64,000 bases of DNA from Caulochytrium protostelioides (lineage: Eukaryota > Chytridiomycota > Caulochytriomycetes > Caulochytriales > Caulochytriaceae), in NCBI GenBank assembly GCA_003615045.1, contig ML014118.1:124001-188000 (forward strand), read 5' to 3'. The notes below the pieces were generated by a model. It was not told the origin of the DNA, made no database searches, and saw only the letters and a program-made list of their open reading frames with translations. Made by a program: the position numbers and the translations under genes. Numbering within the stretch: position 1 is the stretch's first letter; every line of letters starts with the position of its first letter. Of the stretch, positions 12,456-20,797 are shown piece after piece.

Positions 12456-15320
12456 ATGCCGTGGCCAGCCGTGCCACGGGCCTCTCCCGCCACCGGCGGC
12501 CCGCCCTTGACCGCCGACGGCATCAACGTGGCCGCCGCCGCTGCCGCCGCTGCCGCCGCTGATGCCGCCGCCGCCGCCGCCGCCGCCGCCAATGCCGATG
12601 CCCACGCCGCCAGCGCCGTGCATCGCCACCTGCACATGGTCATCGACCTCATCCGCGCCCAGCTCACCCACCATCCGCCCACCCCGCACCACGTCGCCCT
12701 CTACACGGCGCTCGCCGCCGTGTCGCCGTGGTCGCCGCTGCCGCTCTTTCTGGCGCCGCGGTCGCCGCTCTCCCCGCCGATCGCCGTGCATGGGGTCGCT
12801 GCATGGCCTTCGGCAACAGCGGCGGCATCAGCAGCGGGAACGCCTGGTCCGCAGGCGCCGCTCGCAGGCGCCGCCGCCGTCATGGCGCTGATGGCCGCGG
12901 CCGTCCCGTCCGGCATCGGCCCGCGCGCCGTGCTCGCCACCGTGCGCTATATGCTGCACACGATGCGTCGTGATGCCGCGGCGCTGCTCGCGGGCACCGC
13001 GCGCCACGGCGCCTGGATCGCCACGCTGCTTGCGGCCGCCGTCGCGCGCACCTACGTGGCGCACCGCGTCGTGCGGTTCGTCCGCGTCGTGGCGCCGTCG
13101 CTGCCACGCCTGCTGCGCCGCGCCGCGCTGCGCCTCGCCCGGCTCGTGCACCACCTCTCGCTCCGGCACCTCGCCGTCGTCTGGCGGCTCGTCGCCGACC
13201 GCCGCGCCCGCGCCGCCGCCGCCGCCGGCGTGACCGCCCGCGCCGCCCCGGATCCCGCCAGTCCTACCCCGGCGTCGGCATCGCCGCCCCCGTCGGCGTC
13301 GGCGGCCACGCAGACGACCGCCCCGCCCGCCGCCACATCCGCGGCGCGGCGACGCGGGACGCGGCCGCGGTCGCTGTCGCTCACGACGGCGACGGCGCCC
13401 GCAGCGCCGACGGACACGGAGGGGGCGCTGCAGCAGCGTCTCCGCGCCGCGGAGCGCCACGTGGCGGCGCTGCGGCAGCAGAACCAGCGGCTGCTGCGCG
13501 ACCTGGCGGCCGTAGGCGTGTGGAGCGGCTGGCTCCCGCCGGGGCTCGCCGTGGACGAGACGCTCCTGCTGGAGTCGGTCTCCGACGCCGCGTCCGTCGC
13601 GACGTCGCTGTCGGTGCCGGACGCGCCGCGGCTAAGCCCCGTCACCTCCCTGCCGTCACCGCGGCACGATGCTCGGGCCGAGTCCGCCGTCTGGAGCCCT
13701 TCCATCGGTAGCATGCTGGCCCGCCCGGCCATGCCGGCGCGCGGACCCGGGCAGCCGGCAGACTCCCATGACGTCGACGCCGACGGCGATGGCGCGAGCG
13801 AGGGCCCCTCGCCGGCCTTCACGTCGGTCGATCCGTCGCCCATGTCGCAGCCGTCTCCGGCCGTCCATGTCGAAGCGCCGCGGCGCTGTCTGCACGACGC
13901 GTTCATGGCGCTCCAGGACGCCGCGGCCGTTGAAGGGCGTCCCCGCCACGAGCGCGACGAGCGGCGCGGCGCGGAGGATGCCGCCGATGGGGGCGTAGGC
14001 GACCGTCGTCCGTTGCTCACGGTCCGCCCGACCGTGCACCACGAGGAGCCCGTCGTGATTGCGCACCAGCTGCCGTCCTCGCTTGAGACGATCGCGGGGC
14101 CTCTGCGCGACACGGAGGCTCCGAGCGGCCGGTTCACGGCGCTGCCACGACTTCATGCGTTCTGGGAGACTCCGGCGGCGGCCATGCCGCCGTCGCATCG
14201 GATGGCCGCACCGCTCTCGGCGCCCGCGGCCGCCGCGCCGCCGTTGCTGATCCGACCGCCGTCGACACACACGCCGCCGCCCGCGCGCATGCCGATGCGG
14301 TCGCCCTCGCCTTCGCCGCCGACCGCCCCGGCCGGGGTCATCGCGGCGGCCGTCCGTGCGCCGTCTCCCGTGGCGTCCGCCGTGCCGGCCACGGCGCCGA
14401 TGGCGGCGGCGCCCGCGGTCGTGGCACTCACGGCGTCGGTGGCGGTGGTCGATCCTCCCCCGTTCGCTGTCGGCCGCGCGTCGCACCCGCACCCGCACCC
14501 GCACCCGCCGCTGCATCCGCATCCGCACCCGCACCCGCACCCGCACCCGCAGCAAGCGCCACCCCCGACGCGGACCCACACACCGTCGTCGGCAGGAACG
14601 AGCGCGACGCGGTCCGTGCCGTCGGAGCTCTCGGGCGCGCCGACCGAGCTCGTGTCGGTCTCGGACATGGAGCTGGAGCCGCTCTTCCCGCGGGTGCCCG
14701 CGGCCGAAGCCCGCCCCGACCGCGAGCCGCTCGTGCCGCTCGACGCCGACTGGGAGGACGTCGGGCAGACGGCTGGCCGCGGGATTCTGGTCGGCCCGAG
14801 CCCCGAGTGGCAGCACGCCGTGCTGCTGAACGCCCACGCACCAGGGACGGACGCCGTCGCGATCGGGCCGTTTACAGCGATGTCCACGGCAGCGTCCACG
14901 GCAGCGTCCACGACGGCGTCCACCGCGGCGTCCACGGCGGCTTCCCTGGCGGCTTCCTTGGCGACGCCCATGGAAGCGCCTCTCCCGGTAGGCGCTGCAG
15001 CGCGCGAGGACGGCTCCACCTTCCGGATGACGGTCACGCCCTCCGTCGGGGATGACGGCCACAACGACGCCGACGATGCGGCGTCCTCCCCGGCCTCCGG
15101 TCTCGATCGGGACGCGACGACGACGGCCCATGGCCCCGACACGCCCTCGTCGGACGAAGCCGCCGCGGGTGCGGCGTCCACCCAGACACTCGAGACGGCG
15201 CCGGCGTCGGCCGCAGGCACCCTGACGCCGCCGTCGCCGACGGCCCGCGCGCCGGGGGTGCGGCCTCGGAAAGCGCGACAGGCCGGCCGTCGGCGCCGCA
15301 GCCATCCGCGACGATCCTGA
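12456..15320 (+). CDS. Unidentified 954-aa protein with poly-Ala, membrane-like helices and a short coiled coil
   Basis: I do not recognise this protein. The first ATG of the open frame is at 12456 (MPWPAVPRA); the next in-frame ATG, in HLHMVIDLI, is also possible. Poly-Ala runs occupy residues about 26-50. Residues about 150-250 form a dense series of hydrophobic and Arg/His-rich amphipathic helices (for example HGAWIATLLAAAVART and LARLVHHLSLRHLAVVW) that could bind or span a membrane. A short coiled coil lies near residues 321-355. The rest is Pro/Ala/Ser-rich and disordered, with an HP-repeat near 677-705 and an AST-repeat near 808-835. Third positions are almost all G or C, supporting real coding. 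A 716-codon frame on the opposite strand is a shadow. An upstream exon cannot be excluded. Confidence 0.65.
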   Translation: MPWPAVPRASPATGGPPLTADGINVAAAAAAAAAADAAAAAAAAANADAHAASAVHRHLHMVIDLIRAQLTHHPPTPHHVALYTALAAVSPWSPLPLFLAPRSPLSPPIAVHGVAAWPSATAAASAAGTPGPQAPLAGAAAVMALMAAAVPSGIGPRAVLATVRYMLHTMRRDAAALLAGTARHGAWIATLLAAAVARTYVAHRVVRFVRVVAPSLPRLLRRAALRLARLVHHLSLRHLAVVWRLVADRRARAAAAAGVTARAAPDPASPTPASASPPPSASAATQTTAPPAATSAARRRGTRPRSLSLTTATAPAAPTDTEGALQQRLRAAERHVAALRQQNQRLLRDLAAVGVWSGWLPPGLAVDETLLLESVSDAASVATSLSVPDAPRLSPVTSLPSPRHDARAESAVWSPSIGSMLARPAMPARGPGQPADSHDVDADGDGASEGPSPAFTSVDPSPMSQPSPAVHVEAPRRCLHDAFMALQDAAAVEGRPRHERDERRGAEDAADGGVGDRRPLLTVRPTVHHEEPVVIAHQLPSSLETIAGPLRDTEAPSGRFTALPRLHAFWETPAAAMPPSHRMAAPLSAPAAAAPPLLIRPPSTHTPPPARMPMRSPSPSPPTAPAGVIAAAVRAPSPVASAVPATAPMAAAPAVVALTASVAVVDPPPFAVGRASHPHPHPHPPLHPHPHPHPHPHPQQAPPPTRTHTPSSAGTSATRSVPSELSGAPTELVSVSDMELEPLFPRVPAAEARPDREPLVPLDADWEDVGQTAGRGILVGPSPEWQHAVLLNAHAPGTDAVAIGPFTAMSTAASTAASTTASTAASTAASLAASLATPMEAPLPVGAAAREDGSTFRMTVTPSVGDDGHNDADDAASSPASGLDRDATTTAHGPDTPSSDEAAAGAASTQTLETAPASAAGTLTPPSPTARAPGVRPRKARQAGRRRRSHPRRS

Positions 15321-15687
15321 ACGCCACGCAGTGTTCCGCGGGGCGGGGGCGCCCCCTCCTCTCTGCGCGTGGGCGGGCGGTCGGCTGGGACGCCGTCGCG
15401 CCCGCCTTGCGCCCTTGCACCCTCGCCGCGTGAACCCCTTTCGTGGCGGCGACACCGCTCGTGGGCGATCTCCGACACCGACCCCCTCAAAGAACCGCAC
15501 GAGCTCATGTGTGGGGGGAGGCGCGCGGATCACGCCAATCCGGTGGCCCCCGTCGCGTGTGAATGGATGCAGCGGACGCATTGTTGCTCTTGATGCGACC
15601 GCAGGGTCTCCACGCCGACGAGAACGGCACCCCCCTCGCTCTTGACGGACGCCTTCGACCGCTGTCGCGCGCGCTCCACCGACCACC
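15321..15687. other. Short intergenic region upstream of the Maf-type gene
   Basis: 367 bases between two plus-strand genes. It must hold the 3' end of the upstream gene and the promoter of the Maf-type gene. No distinct element is seen. The Maf start has a good context, with CCACC directly before the ATG. Confidence 0.5.
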
Positions 15688-16440
15688 ATGTCTGCACCAG
15701 CGCCACGGATGACGCATCCGGTGGGCGCCGCCCTCGCCGCGCAGTACCGCCTCGTGCTGGGCTCGACGTCGCCGCGGCGGCGCGAGATCCTCAGCACGCT
15801 CGGCATCGACTACGCCGTCGCGTCGCCCGACTGCGACGAAGACCTCGACAAGGCGCAGTACGCCGCGCCGGACGCGTACGTCCTCGCGACGGCACGGCTC
15901 AAGGCCGCCGCGCTGCAGGCCGACGCGGCGCAGCGCGCCCAGGCGGCGGCGGCGCAGGCCGCCCGCGGCACGCCGACGCTCGTCATGACGGCCGACACGG
16001 TCGTCGTGATGCCGCCGGCGGCGCGGGCGGCGGCGGACGCGGCCGTCTGCGGGAACGCGCTCGGGATCCTTGAGAAGCCGCGTGACGCGGCGCATGCGCG
16101 GGCGATGCTCGCGGCGCTCGCCGGGCAGACGCACGAGGTGCTGACGGCGCTCGTGGTGCGGCAGCTGCCGTCGCCGGCCGGCGGCGCGGACGCCGAGCTC
16201 GTGGCGACCGTGACGCGGACGCATGTCACGTTCCGCCCGTTGGCGCCCGACGCGATCGCGGCCTACGTGGCGACTGGCGAGCCGCTGGACAAGGCGGGCG
16301 CTTACGGTTACCAGGGCCTCGGTGCTTGTCTCGTCGCGGGCATCCACGGCTGCTACTACAACGTCGTCGGTCTGTCCCTCTCGGCGGTGCTCGACGCCTT
16401 CGAGACCATTCTCCGGTCGACCCCCGACGCGACGACGTAA
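15688..16440 (+). CDS. Maf/ASMTL-type nucleoside triphosphate pyrophosphatase
   Basis: Maf-family enzymes hydrolyse non-canonical or modified nucleoside triphosphates (dTTP/UTP or m7GTP, depending on subtype) to monophosphate and pyrophosphate, a house-cleaning role. The 250-aa product starts at an ATG in a CCACC context. It shows the signature LGSTSPRRREIL near residues 24-35, the metal-site TADTVVV near 95, ILEKPRD near 130, THEVLTALVV, and the C-terminal block TGEPLDKAGAYGYQG followed by CYYNVVGLSL. The usual Gly before the Lys-Pro is Glu here. Substrate specificity cannot be read from this. The gene is intronless and convergent with phosphofructokinase, the stops being 99 bp apart. Confidence 0.93.
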   Translation: MSAPAPRMTHPVGAALAAQYRLVLGSTSPRRREILSTLGIDYAVASPDCDEDLDKAQYAAPDAYVLATARLKAAALQADAAQRAQAAAAQAARGTPTLVMTADTVVVMPPAARAAADAAVCGNALGILEKPRDAAHARAMLAALAGQTHEVLTALVVRQLPSPAGGADAELVATVTRTHVTFRPLAPDAIAAYVATGEPLDKAGAYGYQGLGACLVAGIHGCYYNVVGLSLSAVLDAFETILRSTPDATT

Positions 16441-16539
16441 CAGCGTGGGGGCCATGCCAAGCGTCGTCGTCGTCGCCAAAAAAAAAACAATTACAATCAC
16501 GAATGACATCATCAAAAAGAAAAATGCGAGAGGCGTCCG

Positions 16540-19500
16540 TTAGCCGGAGGCCCAGATATCGGGGACCGGCGCGCCCGGCTGGGAGATGGCGAGCGTGCGG
16601 ATGAGGTCGCCGAGCTTGGCCCACCAGGAGTCCGTCGGGCGGCGCTTGCGCACGTCGGCGCGGGCCATGGCCTCCTCGATGTTCATGAAGGAGATCTCGG
16701 CGCGGCGGATGCCGACGATGACGCTCGTGTCGGCGCCCGTGAAGCCGAGCGAGAAGCGCTCGGGCGGCTGCGGCGCGGCCGTAGCCGGCTGTGGCGCCGG
16801 CTTGGCGGGCGCGTGTCGCTGCAGGTCCGCCGTCGCCTGGGCCTCGCTTTCGTCGGGCGCGGGCGTCGGACCGCGCGGCGGCCATGCGGGCGACGGCGGC
16901 GCCGGCGACGACGACGACGACGAGGCCGAGCCGTGCGGCTGCTGCGGGGGCTTGGCCATCAGGAGCGCGTCGGCGACGTGCGGCGCGACGTGGGCCGCGG
17001 CGAGCGGCACGCGGAGGGTGTCGGCGTCGGTGTCGGCGTCGGCACGGTGCGGCTGCGGCAGGACACCGTAGGGTCGCGCGGCGGCGCCCGAAGCGGTGCG
17101 GGTATGGCGCAGCTGGTTGTCGAGCCATGCGACACACTCGACAGCGAGCGAGGTGGCGCGGACGCGGTCGAGCGGCGAGGGGACGCCGCCCTGCTGGAGG
17201 TGCCCGAGGATGGTGGTGCGGGCGTCGAACTGGCCGCGGCCCTCGGACTCGAGGATCTTGGCGACGAGGTCGGTCGAGTAGGTCTTACTCGCGTTCTCGG
17301 TGCGCAGAATGATGCGGCCCTCGTTGGGCAGCCCCTTCGCGTCCTCGTCGGCATACTTGTTGCGCAGATGGCGGACGTCGGTGTCCAGCCGGCGGAGGTT
17401 GATGCCCTGCTCGGGCGTGTAGACGGCGGTGGCCCCCGTGGCCAAGCCGCCGAGGACGGCGAGGCAGCCGCAGTTGCCGCCCTGGACTTCGACGACGAAG
17501 ACGCGCTTGCGGCTCGCGTTGGCGCTCGTCTTGATCTGGTCGCAGGACTGCACAATGACGTTGAGCGCCGTGTCGGTGCCGATCGAGAAATCGGTGCCCG
17601 GCACGTTGTTGCTCACCGTCGCCGGCAGCAGGATCATTGGAATCCGGAACGCCGGGAAGAGGCGGCGCGCCTTGGACAGCGTCAGCTCCGCGGTCAGGGC
17701 CTCGAAGCCGCCCATGATGAGCAGCGCGCCGATGCGGTGCTTCTGGAAGCTGTAGGCGATCTGACCGAGATCGACGTAGGCGTCGATGCCCTTGGGGCTG
17801 ACCTCGTCCATCGTGTCGAACGGCCGCGGGTGGTCGCGGTTGGTGCCGAGCTGCGAGCCGCCGAGCGTCTGCCAGTCCTCGACCTGGGACCACGTGAGCG
17901 GGCGGACCTCGTCGCGAACAAGGCCGCTGAAGCCGTTGTGGATGCCGACGGGCTCGTAGCCGCGCTTCAGCGCGATGCGGACCGCGGTGCGCGTGGCGGC
18001 GTTCATGCCACCGGCGGGCGCGCCCGTATGGATGATGCCGATGCGGACGCGCTCGGCGCCCGCGGCGATGGGCAGCGGCACGAGGCCGTGATCTGCGGAC
18101 GGCTTCATGTGGTGGCCCTCGTCCTCGGTCGTGAGCGCCATGTACTGGCGGAACCCGCGGGCGAAGCCCGGGTCGCGCAGCTGCATGGCCTTCGGGAAGT
18201 CGCGCTGGTTGATGTGGTCAGCGACCTGGCGCGTGAGTCGGACGGCCTCCATAAGCGGCGTCGAGATGACCTCATTCTGCTGCATGCCGATCATGGGCGC
18301 CGGCGTGTCGGGCGTGTCGCGCAGCACCGCGTCGACGGCGGCGACGCCCTGCACGGTCGCCACGTAGCGGTCGGCGAAGCAGGGCGTGCCGCCGCGCTGG
18401 ATGTGGCCGAGCGTCGTGACGCGCGTGTCGAGCTGCAGGCGGGACTCGAGGCACGTCTTGATGTCCTCGGCGCGGATCGGCCGCAGGTTCGTGTCGATAG
18501 CGCCCTCGCAAACGATGATGATCGTGATGCGCTTGCCCGAAGACCGCTGCTGCGAGAGCCGGTCGCACATCTCGGTTTGCCAGTCCTCGCCATACTTCTC
18601 GGCGCAGAGCGGCGGCGGGCACTCCGGCAGGAAGACCCAGTCCGCGCCCGTCGAGATGGCCGCCATCATGCCCAGCCAGCCGCAATGGCGGCCCATCACT
18701 TCGACAACGAACGCGCGCTGGTGCGACATCGCCGTCGACGACAGCGAGTCGAGGCACTCGCAGATGCGGTGCAGCGACGTAGCCGCGCCGATCGTCAGGT
18801 CAGTGGAGCACATGTCGTTGTCGATCGAGCCCACCATCCCCACGATCGAGAGGTGGCCGTGCGTCACGGCGGCGTCCGGCTCGATGCGGCCGGCGGCCGC
18901 CAGCTCCTCCAGCAGGCTCGGCCACTCGGACCGCAGCAGATCGGCGCCCGTGAGGGAGCCATCACCGCCGCATACCACGAGGGCGTCCATCTTGCGCTGG
19001 ACGAGGTTGCACGCCGCGTCGAGGCGGCCGTGGCGCTCGCGGAAGCTCTTGCAGCGCGCCGTGCCGATGACCGTGCCGCCGACCGCGAGCAGACCCTGGA
19101 CGTCTTGCCACCGCGCCTCTTGGATCAGCTTACCGCCTTGCACGAGGCCCTCGTAGCCCTCGTGGATGATGTACGGACGGCATCCGCGCTGTAGCGCGAC
19201 GCGCACGACGGCGCGGACGGCCGCGTTCATACCGGACGAGTCGCCGCCGCTCGTCAGGATCCCGATGCGTTTGCCGGGCATGGGCGCCGACGGCGACGCC
19301 GAGGCGCTGTTCGCACCGTGGGGCGGCGCTGCGCCCCGGATCGCCGCGGCCGCCGCCTCGGACGGCGAGCTGGTGGCCGTCATGGGGGTCATGGGGCGGT
19401 TGGGGTGCAGCGGCGTCTGCATCGGGGTGCCCGCGCGCGTCGGCAGCGGCAGCGCGGGCAGGGCGGCGCGGTGGGACCACGCCGGCGTGCCCACCGAGAA

Positions 19501-20127
19501 CCCGATGACCTGGCCGAGCGGGTCAAGCACGAACAGCAGGTTGGCGCCCGCGGCGCCCGCGGCCACGGCGCTCGGGTCGTCGACGCCGACGGCGCCGTGG
19601 TTCGGGCGGTAGGTCGGGATCTGCATCGCGTCCAGGAGCTGCGCGAGGCGGTCGATGTCGGTGCACCCGAACGTAAGCCAGGACACGCGATCGCTCATGA
19701 GGACGCGGTCCGGATCGGCGGCGAGCTGCGCGCGAATGGTGTCGATGCGCTGGTGGGCCGCGTCGGCGTCGTACGCGGACGCCGAGGCGGCCTCAGCAAG
19801 GACGAGCTGGATCGTCAGCCCCGCGGTATGGAAGGTGCCGCAGGGCAGACGCGTCGGCGCCACGCGCACCGGCATGCTGTGCAGCGTCGTTGTCGTCGGC
19901 GCCGCTTCCTCGTCGGCAGCGACGTCGCCCGCCGACGGAAACAGGTGCATGCACACGCGCTGTGACTCGCGGAAGACGACCATGAAGCCGAGCTGCTGGT
20001 AAAAGGTCACCGTGTCGGTGAGGAGCTCGCGCGCCGGCACCGTGAAGGTGATGTGACTGAAGGTAAACTGGGCTGCCGGCTCCGTGGCCACCGTCAGGCC
20101 CGCCGGGGCCCGCCTGCCGGAGGTCAT
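16540..20127 (-). CDS. PFK1: ATP-dependent 6-phosphofructokinase, fungal type with N-terminal glyoxalase-like domain
   Basis: This enzyme phosphorylates fructose 6-phosphate to fructose 1,6-bisphosphate, the committed glycolytic step. The start is the ATG at 20127. Residues about 20-225 form the glyoxalase-like (VOC) domain found in fungal PFKs. After a low-complexity linker the catalytic half begins at residue 286 with KRIGILTSGGDSSGMN, has CGGDGS near 385 and the catalytic GSIDNDM at 433-439, and continues to FVVEVMGRHCGWLG. The regulatory half starts near 692 (IGIIHTGAPAGGMN) and carries VFVVEVQGGNCGCLA. At 1,195 aa it is about 200 longer than yeast PFK; much of the excess is a Pro/Ser/Ala insert of roughly 110 residues just before the conserved C-terminal segment (TDSWWAKLGDLIRTL). 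No intron is needed. Confidence 0.96.
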   Translation of the reverse strand: MTSGRRAPAGLTVATEPAAQFTFSHITFTVPARELLTDTVTFYQQLGFMVVFRESQRVCMHLFPSAGDVAADEEAAPTTTTLHSMPVRVAPTRLPCGTFHTAGLTIQLVLAEAASASAYDADAAHQRIDTIRAQLAADPDRVLMSDRVSWLTFGCTDIDRLAQLLDAMQIPTYRPNHGAVGVDDPSAVAAGAAGANLLFVLDPLGQVIGFSVGTPAWSHRAALPALPLPTRAGTPMQTPLHPNRPMTPMTATSSPSEAAAAAIRGAAPPHGANSASASPSAPMPGKRIGILTSGGDSSGMNAAVRAVVRVALQRGCRPYIIHEGYEGLVQGGKLIQEARWQDVQGLLAVGGTVIGTARCKSFRERHGRLDAACNLVQRKMDALVVCGGDGSLTGADLLRSEWPSLLEELAAAGRIEPDAAVTHGHLSIVGMVGSIDNDMCSTDLTIGAATSLHRICECLDSLSSTAMSHQRAFVVEVMGRHCGWLGMMAAISTGADWVFLPECPPPLCAEKYGEDWQTEMCDRLSQQRSSGKRITIIIVCEGAIDTNLRPIRAEDIKTCLESRLQLDTRVTTLGHIQRGGTPCFADRYVATVQGVAAVDAVLRDTPDTPAPMIGMQQNEVISTPLMEAVRLTRQVADHINQRDFPKAMQLRDPGFARGFRQYMALTTEDEGHHMKPSADHGLVPLPIAAGAERVRIGIIHTGAPAGGMNAATRTAVRIALKRGYEPVGIHNGFSGLVRDEVRPLTWSQVEDWQTLGGSQLGTNRDHPRPFDTMDEVSPKGIDAYVDLGQIAYSFQKHRIGALLIMGGFEALTAELTLSKARRLFPAFRIPMILLPATVSNNVPGTDFSIGTDTALNVIVQSCDQIKTSANASRKRVFVVEVQGGNCGCLAVLGGLATGATAVYTPEQGINLRRLDTDVRHLRNKYADEDAKGLPNEGRIILRTENASKTYSTDLVAKILESEGRGQFDARTTILGHLQQGGVPSPLDRVRATSLAVECVAWLDNQLRHTRTASGAAARPYGVLPQPHRADADTDADTLRVPLAAAHVAPHVADALLMAKPPQQPHGSASSSSSSPAPPSPAWPPRGPTPAPDESEAQATADLQRHAPAKPAPQPATAAPQPPERFSLGFTGADTSVIVGIRRAEISFMNIEEAMARADVRKRRPTDSWWAKLGDLIRTLAISQPGAPVPDIWASG

Positions 20128-20797
20128 TGCGCCAAGCCGTCACTGCACGAAGCGGTAGGGCGTTGACAGGCGAATTGGCTCAAAGAGGCCGTAGTCGGCA
20201 CGACCTTGAGGCAAACAGAGGCGAGTATGAACGATCACTAGGACGCGACGACGTCGAAGCAGGGTGTGTGTGTGCGCAATCAAAAGTCAGTGGATCACTC
20301 CGCTGGCCCCTCACCCACGCGTCGCTGCGACAAGGGCGAGCGATCCTCTGCGACCACCGCTGACTCATGTGCGTGTGCCTCTTCCGTCACGTCCATTTCT
20401 CGAGTCGCTGCAATAGTTCGCTGTGGTCGCAGCATTCCATCGCGCCAAGTATGCCTTCAGCAAGATATACGACACGCGTCCGAGGTGGGATGACCACCGC
20501 CCCGTCCCGCGTGCTGGGGACGAGACATCGGTGGCGCAGCCGCGGCGGCCCGCGCGGCTGACGGGCGGAGTACCGCGTGGCCCTTGGGGAAGGACCCGTT
20601 TCTCGTGATGCAGTTCCGCCCAATGTTTGCAGGAATTTCTCCGAGCTGGACCCCGCCACCCAGCCGACTCATGCACCCATGTCCGTCCATGCGCCTGTGC
20701 CAATCCATGCACCTATGCCATCCCATGCCGCCCATGCAGCCGCTCGAACCACATGCTCGACGTTGGCTCTAAACGCCGTATTCTTTATGGATCTCTA
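20128..20797. other. Intergenic region upstream of PFK
   Basis: 670 bases holding the PFK promoter (minus strand) and the 3' end of the Met-rich gene. A short run of related CATGCxCC units lies at about 20665-20735. No gene or clear core promoter motif is seen. Confidence 0.45.

Noticed and set aside
13656-15806. 716-codon antisense frame over the 954-aa gene and the start of the Maf-type gene
   Set aside because: Arg/Gly-rich shadow. It runs across the start of the well-supported Maf-type gene on the other strand.
16813-19194. 793-codon antisense frame over phosphofructokinase
   Set aside because: Shadow of a certain gene; no conserved sequence.
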